Part shown: positions 52,591 through 61,114 of the stretch, one piece after another
Position numbering within the stretch: position 1 is the stretch's first letter
How the letters are laid out: each line of letters starts with the position of its first letter
NCBI RefSeq assembly: GCF_016901995.1
Contig: NZ_JACJLE010000011.1
Location: forward strand, 1 to 64,000
Source of the DNA: Bacteroides caecigallinarum
GTDB taxonomy: Bacteria; Bacteroidota; Bacteroidia; Bacteroidales; Bacteroidaceae
DNA: 64,000 nt
Reading direction: 5' to 3'
Made by a program: the position numbers and the translations under genes
Notes under the pieces: model-generated
Database searches by the model: none
Told to the model about the DNA's origin: nothing
Seen by the model: the letters and a program-made list of their open reading frames with translations, nothing else

Positions 52591-53067
52591 ATGAAAAGTA
52601 AGAGTACAAGGCTTGATGCCATTAAAATGATTATCTCCGTAAAAGAAATCGGAAGCCAGGATGAACTTCTTCAGGAACTGACTAAAGAGGGTTTCAGCCT
52701 GACACAGGCCACGCTTTCAAGGGACTTGAAACAACTGAAAGTGGCTAAAGCTGCCAGCATGAACGGCAACTATGTGTATGTACTTCCGAACAATACTATG
52801 TACAAGCGAATGACCAATCCGCCTGGAGCTACAGAGATGTTGCGCCATAACGGATTCATGGGAATAGAATTCTCAGGAAACATAGCTGTAATCAAAACAA
52901 GACCAGGATATGCCAGCAGTCTGGCATACGATATAGATGATCATAACTTTAACGAAATAATAGGTACCATTGCTGGTGATGATACCATAATGCTGGTAAT
53001 CAGAGAAGGTTATTCACGCCAGAATGTGACAGACACACTTAGACTGATAATTCCAAATATAAACTGA
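52591..53067 (+). CDS. argR: Arginine repressor
   Basis: A 158-residue ArgR-family protein. The N-terminal winged helix (about 1-70) has SQDELLQELTKEGFSLTQATLSRDLKQLKVAK. The C-terminal oligomerisation and arginine-binding domain (about 85-155) contains NIAVIKTRPGYASSLAYDID and GTIAGDDTIMLVIR, with the paired Asp residues that bind arginine. It heads the arginine operon and should repress it and itself when arginine is plentiful. Confidence 0.95.
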   Translation: MKSKSTRLDAIKMIISVKEIGSQDELLQELTKEGFSLTQATLSRDLKQLKVAKAASMNGNYVYVLPNNTMYKRMTNPPGATEMLRHNGFMGIEFSGNIAVIKTRPGYASSLAYDIDDHNFNEIIGTIAGDDTIMLVIREGYSRQNVTDTLRLIIPNIN

Positions 53068-53114
53068 AACAATAGAACATAAAAAAAGCTGAAGGAAACA
53101 ACATACAAAAAACG

Positions 53115-53684
53115 ATGGAAAAAGAAAAACAAATAGACGTAATGGTGGCTGACGCTTCACATGAAAAATATGTGGATTATATACTGGACACCATAAGAGA
53201 GGCTGCTAAAGTAAGAGGAACAGGTATAGCCGAACGTACTCATGAATACGTAGCTACAAAAATGAAAGAAGGTAAAGCTATTATAGCGCTGTGTGGAGAT
53301 GATCTTGCAGGATTTACCTATATCGAATCGTGGGGAAACAAGCAATATGTTGCCACATCGGGACTTATTGTTCATCCAAAATATCGTGGACTGGGACTTG
53401 CAAAAAGGATCAAACATGCTTCGTTCACTTTAGCAAGACTAAGATGGCCTAAAGCAAAAATATTCAGTCTTACATCAGGAGCAGCAGTAATGAAAATGAA
53501 TACAGAACTTGGATATGTTCCAGTAACATTCAACGAACTTACTGACGATGAAGCTTTCTGGAAAGGATGCGAAGGTTGCATCAACCACGAAATTCTGATG
53601 GCTAAGAACAGAAAATTCTGTATCTGTACAGCTATGTTGTATGATCCTGCTTTACACCAGGATGACAAAGTAAACAATTTCTAA
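53115..53684 (+). CDS. GNAT acyltransferase, probable N-succinylglutamate synthase
   Basis: A 189-residue GNAT-fold protein with the acyl-CoA pyrophosphate loop HPKYRGLGLAKRIK (about 94-107) and VATSGLIVH ahead of it. It lies between argR and argG, and neither argA nor argJ is in the window. Bacteroides makes arginine through N-succinylated intermediates, and genetic work in B. thetaiotaomicron, as I recall, assigned the GNAT gene at this operon position (BT3761) as N-succinylglutamate synthase. On that basis it would transfer succinyl from CoA to glutamate. The assignment is by position and family. Confidence 0.82.
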   Translation: MEKEKQIDVMVADASHEKYVDYILDTIREAAKVRGTGIAERTHEYVATKMKEGKAIIALCGDDLAGFTYIESWGNKQYVATSGLIVHPKYRGLGLAKRIKHASFTLARLRWPKAKIFSLTSGAAVMKMNTELGYVPVTFNELTDDEAFWKGCEGCINHEILMAKNRKFCICTAMLYDPALHQDDKVNNF

Positions 53685-53714
53685 AATTAAAGAACCCCAA
53701 AAACTCATACATAT

Positions 53715-54920
53715 ATGGAAAAGAAAAAAGTAGTTGTGGCATTCAGCGGCGGTCTTGATACATCATTCACTGTTATGTATCTAGCAAAAGAAAAAGGATA
53801 CGAAGTATATGCGGCTTGTGCCAATACCGGAGGTTTCAGCCCGGAACAATTGAAACAGAACGAAGAAAATGCTTATAAACTAGGAGCTGTAAAATATGTT
53901 ACTCTTGACGTTACTCAGGAATACTACGAAAAGAGTCTGAAATATATGGTTTTCGGAAACGTACTCCGTAACGGAACCTATCCTATATCTGTAAGTTCGG
54001 AACGTATTTTTCAGGCATTGGCCATTGCACGTTATGCAAACGAAATCGGTGCACACGCCATAGCACACGGTTCTACAGGTGCAGGTAACGACCAGGTTCG
54101 TTTCGATATGACTTTCCTTGTTATGGCTCCAGGTGTTGAAATCATCACACTTACACGTGATATGGCTTTGAGTCGTGAATACGAAATCAACTACTTGAAA
54201 GAACATGGTTTCGAAGCTGATTTCACTAAACTGAAATACTCTTACAATGTAGGTATATGGGGGACTTCAATCTGCGGTGGAGAAATTTTGGACTCTACTC
54301 AGGGATTGCCAGAAAGTGCATATCTGAAGCAGGTAAAGAAAACAGGTTCGGAAGAACTTAGACTTGAATTCAAGAAAGGTGAAATCTGCGCTGTAAACGG
54401 CGAGAAATTTGACGACAAGATTAAGGCTATCCAGAAGATAGAAGAAATAGGTGCTGCTTACGGTATCGGTCGTGATATGCACGTGGGAGATACTATCATC
54501 GGTATCAAGGGACGTGTAGGATTCGAAGCTGCTGCTCCTATGCTTATCATCGGCGCACACAAGTTCCTTGAAAAATATACTTTGAGCAAATGGCAACAGT
54601 ACTGGAAGGATCAAGTTGCCAACTGGTATGGTATGTTCCTTCACGAAAGCCAGTATCTGGAACCTGTTATGCGCGACATCGAAGCTATGCTTACAGAAAG
54701 CCAGCGTAACGTAAACGGTACTGTTATTCTGGAATTGCGTCCTTACTGCTTCTCAACTGTAGGCGTTGATTCTAAGGATGACCTAGTGAAGAACAAGTTC
54801 GGTGAATACGGTGAAATGCAGAAAGGCTGGACAGCCGACGATGCAAAAGGATTCATCAAGGTTCTTTCTACTCCGCTCAGAGCCTATTATGCTAACCATA
54901 AAGACGAGGCGGACGTATGA
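53715..54920 (+). CDS. argG: Argininosuccinate synthase
   Basis: A 401-residue enzyme that joins citrulline and aspartate using ATP. The PP-loop AFSGGLDTSFT lies at about residues 9-19. Other family stretches are AIAHGSTGAGNDQVRFD and YSYNVGIWGTSICGGEIL. The end overlaps argC by four bases (ATGA). Length is normal. Confidence 0.95.
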   Translation: MEKKKVVVAFSGGLDTSFTVMYLAKEKGYEVYAACANTGGFSPEQLKQNEENAYKLGAVKYVTLDVTQEYYEKSLKYMVFGNVLRNGTYPISVSSERIFQALAIARYANEIGAHAIAHGSTGAGNDQVRFDMTFLVMAPGVEIITLTRDMALSREYEINYLKEHGFEADFTKLKYSYNVGIWGTSICGGEILDSTQGLPESAYLKQVKKTGSEELRLEFKKGEICAVNGEKFDDKIKAIQKIEEIGAAYGIGRDMHVGDTIIGIKGRVGFEAAAPMLIIGAHKFLEKYTLSKWQQYWKDQVANWYGMFLHESQYLEPVMRDIEAMLTESQRNVNGTVILELRPYCFSTVGVDSKDDLVKNKFGEYGEMQKGWTADDAKGFIKVLSTPLRAYYANHKDEADV

Positions 54921-55885
54921 TAAAAGTAGGAATTATAGGTGGTGCAGGATATACGGCAGGCGAGCTTATTCGTCTGCTTATCAACCATCCTGAAGTAGAG
55001 ATAGTATTTATCAACAGTTCGAGCAACGCCGGAAACAAGATTACAGATGTTCACGAAGGTCTGTACGGAGAAACAGAACTTACATTTACAGACGAGCTCC
55101 CATTAGACAAGATAGACGTTCTTTTCTTCTGTACAGCTCACGGCGATACAAAGAAGTTCATGGACAGCCACAACGTACCTGAAGACTTGAAGATTATTGA
55201 CCTGTCTATGGATTATCGTATAAAGAGCGACGACCATGATTTCATCTACGGACTGCCGGAACTGAACAGACGCGCTATCTGCCATAGCAAGCATGTAGCC
55301 AATCCGGGATGCTTTGCCACTTGTATCCAGTTGGGACTTCTACCTTTGGCCAAGAACCTGCTGCTCAACGGAGATGTAATGGTTAATGCCATCACAGGAA
55401 GTACAGGAGCAGGAGTAAAACCTGGCGCTACGAGCCACTTCAGCTGGCGTAACAACAACATGAGCATCTACAAGCCGTTCCAGCATCAGCATGTTCCTGA
55501 AATCAAGCAGTCACTGTGTCAGCTGCAGAACAGTTTCGATTCTGATATAGATTTCATTCCTTACCGTGGCGACTTCGCACGAGGAATCTTCGCTACTATT
55601 GTGGTAAAGACTAAAGTAGAACTTGAGGAAATCAAAAAGATGTATGAAGATTATTATGAAGAAGATTCTTTCGTACATATTGTAGACAAAAATATCGATC
55701 TGAAACAGGTGGTAAACACTAACAAGTGTCTGCTCCATCTGGAGAAACATGGCGATAAGCTGCTCATCATATCATGTATCGACAATCTGCTGAAAGGTGC
55801 AAGCGGTCAGGCCGTTCATAACATGAACCTGATGTTCAACCTTGAGGAAACAGTAGGACTGAGACTGAAACCAAGTGCGTTTTAG
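54917..55885 (+). CDS. argC: N-acetyl/N-succinyl-gamma-glutamyl-phosphate reductase
   Basis: A 322-residue NADPH-dependent reductase: Rossmann start VGIIGGAGYTAGELIRLL, active-site Cys in VANPGCFATCIQLGLLPL (about 130) and a His-rich region near HFSWRNNNMSIYKPFQHQHVPE. It turns the acylglutamyl phosphate into the semialdehyde; in Bacteroides the acyl group is probably succinyl. It is translationally coupled to argG. Confidence 0.95.
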   Translation: MIKVGIIGGAGYTAGELIRLLINHPEVEIVFINSSSNAGNKITDVHEGLYGETELTFTDELPLDKIDVLFFCTAHGDTKKFMDSHNVPEDLKIIDLSMDYRIKSDDHDFIYGLPELNRRAICHSKHVANPGCFATCIQLGLLPLAKNLLLNGDVMVNAITGSTGAGVKPGATSHFSWRNNNMSIYKPFQHQHVPEIKQSLCQLQNSFDSDIDFIPYRGDFARGIFATIVVKTKVELEEIKKMYEDYYEEDSFVHIVDKNIDLKQVVNTNKCLLHLEKHGDKLLIISCIDNLLKGASGQAVHNMNLMFNLEETVGLRLKPSAF

Positions 55886-56047
55886 TTAATGAATAATTTA
55901 AAATTAAGAATTAATATTTGGATACAGCGAACTATATTTCAAGTTCAAAATACCAACTATTAATTCTTAATCATATAAAGAATAATTATTTATTGGTATA
56001 GCCAACTCTCAGTTCTTAATTATTAATTATTAATTCTTAATTAGATT
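55886..56047. repeat. AT-rich gap with TTAAGAATTAA-type repeats
   Basis: The argC-argD gap carries several copies of ATTAAGAATTAA in both directions (near 55904, 55970, 56010 and 56030), able to form weak hairpins. Similar units occur at 60092-60140. I see no gene in it. It may separate expression of argD from argC or be a dispersed intergenic repeat. Confidence 0.5.
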
Positions 56048-57172
56048 ATGACCCTCTTCGACGTATATCCCCTTTTCGACGTAAACATTGTGAAAGGTAA
56101 AGGCTGTCACGTATGGGACGCGAAAGGAAATGAATATCTTGACCTGTACGGAGGACATGCAGTAATATCAATAGGACATGCCCATCCGCATTATGTAGAA
56201 GCCGTAAGCAATCAGGTAGCAAAATTGGGCTTCTATTCAAACTCGGTAATCAATACGCTGCAGAAAGACCTTGCCGAAAAGCTTGGAGCTATGTGTGGTT
56301 ACGATGATTATCAGCTGTTCCTGATCAACTCAGGTGCCGAAGCCAACGAAAATGCATTGAAACTGGCTTCATTCTATAACGGACGTACCAGAGTTATTTC
56401 TTTTGCAAAAGCTTTCCACGGACGTACTTCACTGGCAGTGGAAGTGACAAACAATCCTAAAATCATAGCTCCGATAAACGACAACGGACATGTAACATAT
56501 CTTCCTCTTAATGATACTGAAGCTGTAAAGGCAGAACTTTCAAAAGGTGATGTATGCGCAGTTATCATCGAAGGTATACAGGGTGTGGGCGGTATCCAGG
56601 TGCCAAACACAGAGTTCATGAAAGAACTTAGACGTGCATGTGATGAGACAAATACTGTACTCATTCTTGACGAAATACAGTCAGGCTACGGAAGAAGCGG
56701 TAAATTCTTTGCTCATCAGTATATGGGTATCAAGCCGGATATGATTACTGTAGCAAAAGGAATCGCAAACGGATTCCCTATGGCAGCCGTACTTATCAGC
56801 CCTAAGTTCACTCCGGTATACGGACAGCTTGGTACGACATTCGGCGGAAACCATCTGGGATGTGCAGCCGCAATAGCTGTACTTGACGTGATGAAGGAAG
56901 AGAACCTGATAGAAAACGCTGCAAAAGTAGGTGCACACCTTATGGAAGAGCTCAAATCCTTCAAGGGAATAAAGGAACTTCGCGGACTGGGACTTATGAT
57001 TGGTTTGGAGTTTGAAGAACCGATCAAGGAAATCCGCAGCAAACTTCTTTTCGAACAGAAAGTATTTACAGGTGTAAGCGGAACAAATGTCATCCGTCTG
57101 TTGCCTCCTCTCTGCTTGAGTATGGCAGAAGCTGACGAATTCCTGGAAAGACTTCACAATGTAGTAAAATAA
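56048..57172 (+). CDS. argD: Acetyl/succinylornithine aminotransferase
   Basis: A 374-residue class III PLP aminotransferase. PLP contacts are NSGAEANENALKLA, FHGRTSLAVEVT, LILDEIQSGYGRSGKFFAHQ and the Schiff-base Lys in TVAKGIANGFPMAAVL (about 238). It forms N-acyl-ornithine from the semialdehyde. It is shorter than the E. coli enzyme (about 400), typical of this group. proC follows 12 bp later. Confidence 0.94.
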   Translation: MTLFDVYPLFDVNIVKGKGCHVWDAKGNEYLDLYGGHAVISIGHAHPHYVEAVSNQVAKLGFYSNSVINTLQKDLAEKLGAMCGYDDYQLFLINSGAEANENALKLASFYNGRTRVISFAKAFHGRTSLAVEVTNNPKIIAPINDNGHVTYLPLNDTEAVKAELSKGDVCAVIIEGIQGVGGIQVPNTEFMKELRRACDETNTVLILDEIQSGYGRSGKFFAHQYMGIKPDMITVAKGIANGFPMAAVLISPKFTPVYGQLGTTFGGNHLGCAAAIAVLDVMKEENLIENAAKVGAHLMEELKSFKGIKELRGLGLMIGLEFEEPIKEIRSKLLFEQKVFTGVSGTNVIRLLPPLCLSMAEADEFLERLHNVVK

Positions 57173-57184
57173 AGGCAGAAAAGT

Positions 57185-57961
57185 ATGAAAATAGCAATTA
57201 TCGGTGCAGGAAACATGGGTGGCGCCATTGCGCGCGGCCTGGCACACGGACAGTATATTGATGCAGGCAGCATAACAGTTTCAAATCCAAGCAACGCAAA
57301 GCTTGAGAAACTGAAAGAAGAATATCCTGACATAAACATAACCAACAACAATAAGGAAGCGGCCGACGGAGCTGACATAGTAATCCTTGCTGTGAAACCA
57401 TGGAAGATGGAAGAGGTGCTCAAGCCTCTACGTCTGCGACAGCCACAGATTCTGGTATCAGTTGCAGCAGGACTTACCTTCGAGGATCTGGCTCATTTTG
57501 TTGATCCGGAGATGCCTATATTCCGTGTAATTCCTAACACTGCAATTGCCATAAACGAAAGTCTTACACTAATAGCTTCAAGAAACGCTTCGACAAAACA
57601 GACTGACATGATGATCAAGCTGTTCAATGAGATGGGAGTTGCCATACTGATAGAAGAAAAGCTTTTTCCGGCAGGCACTTCGCTCACATCGTGCGGAATA
57701 GCATACGTTCTCAAATATGTTCAGGCAGCCATGCAGGCAGGTATCGAACTTGGATTCAAGCCAAAGGAAGCAAAGAAAATGATTGCACAGACCATGCTTG
57801 GCGCCGCACAGATTCTACTTAATGATGAGGACTCACATCCGGCTACTGAAATAGAAAAGGTTACCACTCCTGGCGGTATAACCATCAAGGGGCTGAACCG
57901 ACTGGAACATGACGGATTTACATCGGCTGTGATAAATGCAATAAAAGAAACTTGCATCTGA
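57185..57961 (+). CDS. proC: Pyrroline-5-carboxylate reductase
   Basis: A 258-residue reductase, the last step of proline synthesis. The Rossmann motif IGAGNMGGAIARGL opens the protein, and the C-terminal signature is EKVTTPGGITIKGLNRLEHDGFTSAV. It is placed last in the arginine operon, linking proline and arginine synthesis from glutamate. Confidence 0.95.
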   Translation: MKIAIIGAGNMGGAIARGLAHGQYIDAGSITVSNPSNAKLEKLKEEYPDINITNNNKEAADGADIVILAVKPWKMEEVLKPLRLRQPQILVSVAAGLTFEDLAHFVDPEMPIFRVIPNTAIAINESLTLIASRNASTKQTDMMIKLFNEMGVAILIEEKLFPAGTSLTSCGIAYVLKYVQAAMQAGIELGFKPKEAKKMIAQTMLGAAQILLNDEDSHPATEIEKVTTPGGITIKGLNRLEHDGFTSAVINAIKETCI

Positions 57962-58005
57962 AAATAACTTGACATATATCAATACGCCATATTGGAATAA
58001 TGACG

Positions 58006-58014
58006 TAACTTTGC
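58006..58014 (+). promoter_or_regulatory. -7 box of the MATE exporter gene
   Basis: TAACTTTGC, 23 nt before the GTG start at 58037; the -33 box is weak. Confidence 0.5.
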
Positions 58015-58036
58015 AGCCGGAAAAATCAAAAGCCAA

Positions 58037-59395
58037 GTGGACAAAGTTATTCAACAGACTAATATTAAAAGGGGACTTACCAAACTGGTAGTCCCTATTT
58101 TTATAGAAACGCTCCTGATAATGATGCTGGGAGCTATCGACACAGTGATGCTTAGCCAATATTCCGACGAAAGTGTAGCTGCAGTTGGAGTGGTAAACCA
58201 AATAGTAATGTTCGCATTCCTCATATTCGAGGTTATAAACATCGGAACATCAGTACTCTGTTCTCAATATCTGGGAGCCAAACTACAACAGAAAATGGTA
58301 CAGGTGGTAGGAGTATCACTATTGTTAAACCTTGTTGTAGGACTAATAGTCAGTGCTATATTGCATTTCGGTGCTGTAACCCTGTTAAACTGGATGGGAC
58401 TTCGCCCCGAACTTCTCCAATATGGTATAGGCTATATGGAAATAGTAGGAGCGTTCGCTTTCTTCCAGGCAATATCACTCACCATTTCAGCATCACTCCG
58501 TAGTGCCAACAAGGCCATTTACCCTATGCTTGTCACTGTCCTGGTGAATATAATGAACATAATAGGAAACTATATCCTCATATTCGGAAAATTCGGTTTC
58601 CCTGCCATGGGTGCCGAAGGTGCCGCTATATCAACATCCATAGCAAGAGGTGTAAGTATGGTAGTATTGTTCGTGATTCTTTTCAGAAAACATATTTCAC
58701 GATTTCCTCTTGAACTGTTCAGACCATTCCCATGGATTGAGCTTAAAAACCTGCTTAAAATAGGAATACCTTCTGCCGGAGAAAACATGTCATACAGTTT
58801 CTCACAGGTTGTAATCACTTATCTGATAAATATATTGGGCAACAATGCACTTGCCACACGTACATACACCGTAAACATTGTGATGTTTGTCTATCTGTTT
58901 GCCATCGCAATGGCTCAGGGTGGCGCAATCAGCATCGGACACCTTGTGGGACAAAACAAGATACGTGCCGCATATTTGTTAGGCAAGTTTGTAATGCGTA
59001 TTTCCATCCTGGTATCTCTCATCCTTTCATGTATCTGGGCTGTATGCGGTCATGCCATATTCAGCATGCTCACAAACAACGAAGAAATAATCAAACTGGG
59101 GGTTACTATTCTTATGATAGACGTACTTGTGGAAATAGGTAGAACCGTAAACATATATGCTACAAATGCACTTCGTTCTGCAGGAGATGTTAACTTCCCG
59201 TTCTACCTTGGTGTCATCGTACAGTGGAGTGTCTCTGTAGGATTGAGCTACATGCTCGGTATTTACTGGGGATGGGGACTCGTAGGAATGTGGGTAGCAT
59301 TCCTATTCGACGAGAACATTCGTGCCATAGTTTTTGTAAAACGATGGAACAGCATGAAATGGGCCAAGAAAAGCTTTACAAGAAATCGGTCTTGA
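58037..59395 (+). CDS. MATE-family multidrug exporter
   Basis: A 452-residue membrane protein with 12 predicted TM helices and the two-fold repeat of the MATE family. It starts at GTG 58037, because the next Met codons lie inside TM1 (IETLLIMMLGAIDTVMLSQY). Family stretches are VVNQIVMFAFLIFEVINIGTSVLCSQYLGA and MAQGGAISIGHLVGQNKI. Such proteins use a sodium or proton gradient to expel drugs or metabolites. Its 3' end overlaps the convergent peptidase gene by 20 bp. Confidence 0.93.
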   Translation: MDKVIQQTNIKRGLTKLVVPIFIETLLIMMLGAIDTVMLSQYSDESVAAVGVVNQIVMFAFLIFEVINIGTSVLCSQYLGAKLQQKMVQVVGVSLLLNLVVGLIVSAILHFGAVTLLNWMGLRPELLQYGIGYMEIVGAFAFFQAISLTISASLRSANKAIYPMLVTVLVNIMNIIGNYILIFGKFGFPAMGAEGAAISTSIARGVSMVVLFVILFRKHISRFPLELFRPFPWIELKNLLKIGIPSAGENMSYSFSQVVITYLINILGNNALATRTYTVNIVMFVYLFAIAMAQGGAISIGHLVGQNKIRAAYLLGKFVMRISILVSLILSCIWAVCGHAIFSMLTNNEEIIKLGVTILMIDVLVEIGRTVNIYATNALRSAGDVNFPFYLGVIVQWSVSVGLSYMLGIYWGWGLVGMWVAFLFDENIRAIVFVKRWNSMKWAKKSFTRNRS

Positions 59396-60086
59396 ATTTA
59401 CGGAGTTGTGCCCTGAGCTGATGTGAATTACCTTCAGTCATACTGTCAAGCAGTTTCCAGAATTCAGGCCCGTGATTCATTTCTTTTGTATGTGCCAATT
59501 CGTGCAAGATGACATAATCCATCAGATGAACAGGTAACAGCATCAGATAACATGAAAGACTGATAGTTCCACGCGAGGTACAGCTTCCCCAACGCGATTT
59601 GGCTCCGGTTATTCTCACCTTACGATATGACATACCGTACTTTTCAGCCCAAAATCCGAGCAAAGGTGGCAAAAATTCTTCGGCACTTTTCTTCATGGCT
59701 CGCACAATGGCTGCATTAAGTAATTTCTGTGTCTGCGAAGAACTGAAATCCACATTTTGTGGACATAGAATCTTCATAACTCCCTCTTCCTCACGACGGA
59801 CAGAGAAACACTTCATCCCTCCCACTCCAACGGTAAGCTTGAAACATGGAGCATCAATCGAAAATCCGTCTGTTATCATCTTCGGGGATACCTTGGTGAA
59901 AGAGGCAAGTAGTTTCTGCCTGTAATCGGCTATAACCTGCATAATGCGTTCTGTCTTAGTGAACGGAGGAACAGTGACATAAAGACCATCTTTCTTTATG
60001 CGTATGGAAATGTTTCTGGCATTTATGCGTGTACCTATCACTATCTTACCAAAATCATCATCAGGGATTATTCGTTTTGTTGCCAC
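59376..60086 (-). CDS. YgjP/DUF45-type zinc metallopeptidase
   Basis: A 236-residue protein of the YgjP family, related to SprT and WSS1. The zinc motif HELAHTKEMNHGPEFW (HExxH with a third His) is near residue 195, and the conserved TGAKSRWGSCTSRGTISLSCYLMLLP stretch comes just before. The cellular substrate is not known. Confidence 0.9.
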   Translation of the reverse strand: MATKRIIPDDDFGKIVIGTRINARNISIRIKKDGLYVTVPPFTKTERIMQVIADYRQKLLASFTKVSPKMITDGFSIDAPCFKLTVGVGGMKCFSVRREEEGVMKILCPQNVDFSSSQTQKLLNAAIVRAMKKSAEEFLPPLLGFWAEKYGMSYRKVRITGAKSRWGSCTSRGTISLSCYLMLLPVHLMDYVILHELAHTKEMNHGPEFWKLLDSMTEGNSHQLRAQLRKFKTDFL

Positions 60087-60186
60087 GTTTTGAATTAAGA
60101 ATTAAAAATTAAAGAATTAAGAGTTAAAGGGTGAAGGTTGATGAAGTCAATTTTATCACATTTAGTTTTGGTAAAAATCATTAAAG

Positions 60187-60214
60187 AAAAGGGGCGGAAT
60201 CAAAAGTCCACCCC
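60187..60214 (-). terminator. Terminator of argB
   Basis: On the minus strand AGGGGTGGA and TCCGCCCCT form a 9-bp stem with one G-U pair, followed by TTTTCTTT. It lies 15 bp after the argB stop. Confidence 0.75.
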
Positions 60215-60228
60215 TATATCCAGTATAA

Positions 60229-61005
60229 TTAATCATTTCTGATAACAGTTCCTGCAGAAACATCTCCTATATCCGATGCCTGTTTTATTATTACCTGCTT
60301 CACACCATTGTCGATAGCAGAGAAAGAGTTCTCCAGCTTTGGAATCATACCTCCCTGGATTACACCCTCTTCAGTATATTTGCGGAAGAGTTCAGGAGTA
60401 ATGACAGGTATTACGCTGTCATCATCGTTTTCATCACTAAGAACACCCTTCTTTTCGAAGCAGAACACCAAAGTGACATCGAAGTAAGGAGAAAGACCTT
60501 TTGCAGTTTCTCCGGCTATGGTATCTGCATTTGTGTTCAGGATATTTCCCTTGCCGTCGTGAGTAAGCGGAGCCATTACAGGAACTATACCCTGGGAAAT
60601 AAGCGCAGAAAGCATCTTTCCGTTCACTTCCTTAACATCGCCCACAAAACCATAGTCCACATCCTTGACAGGACGTTTTACAGAAAGAATGGCATTCATA
60701 TCCGCACCTGTCAGACCGATGGCATTCACACCTCTAGCCTGTAATCCGGCTACTATATTCTTGTTCACCAAACCGCCATAAACCATAGTAACGACTTTCA
60801 AAGTCTCAGCATCGGTTACACGGCGACCGTTCACCATAGTGCTTTCTATTCCCAACTGTGCAGCAACCTTAGTGGCAGAACGTCCACCGCCATGCACCAG
60901 CAGTTTATATCCTGGTATTGAAGCGAAATCGTCAAGCAGGCGTGCAAGCGTATCAGATTCCTCTACAATCTTTCCGCCCACCTTTATAATAGTAAGTTTT
61001 TCCAT
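60229..61005 (-). CDS. argB: N-acetylglutamate (or N-succinylglutamate) kinase
   Basis: A 258-residue amino-acid kinase: VGGKIVEES near the start, LLVHGGGRSATKVAAQLG (about 35-52), NTNADTIAGETAKGL and VIQGGMIPKLENSFSAIDNGV. It phosphorylates the acylated glutamate, the step between the GNAT enzyme and argC of the separate arginine operon. Because Bacteroides uses succinylated intermediates, its natural substrate is probably N-succinylglutamate (inference). It lies downstream of speA. Confidence 0.92.
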   Translation of the reverse strand: MEKLTIIKVGGKIVEESDTLARLLDDFASIPGYKLLVHGGGRSATKVAAQLGIESTMVNGRRVTDAETLKVVTMVYGGLVNKNIVAGLQARGVNAIGLTGADMNAILSVKRPVKDVDYGFVGDVKEVNGKMLSALISQGIVPVMAPLTHDGKGNILNTNADTIAGETAKGLSPYFDVTLVFCFEKKGVLSDENDDDSVIPVITPELFRKYTEEGVIQGGMIPKLENSFSAIDNGVKQVIIKQASDIGDVSAGTVIRND

Positions 61006-61021
61006 AAATGTTTTTTTAGGT

Positions 61022-61088
61022 TACAAGTTAACAAGTTGACAAGTTAACAAGGTTACCATCCGGATGGAGAACCTTGTCAACTTGTAAC
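61022..61088. repeat. 8-bp tandem repeats and hairpin between speA and argB
   Basis: AAGTTAAC-like units repeat every 8 bp from about 61025 to 61052. Arms 61038-61054 and 61070-61086 pair at 15 of 17 positions around a perfect 12-bp palindrome CCATCCGGATGG (61056-61067). In RNA this is a long hairpin lying before argB in a speA-argB transcript. Confidence 0.6.
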
Positions 61089-61114
61089 TGAAGCCTTGTT
61101 AACTTCTAACAAAA

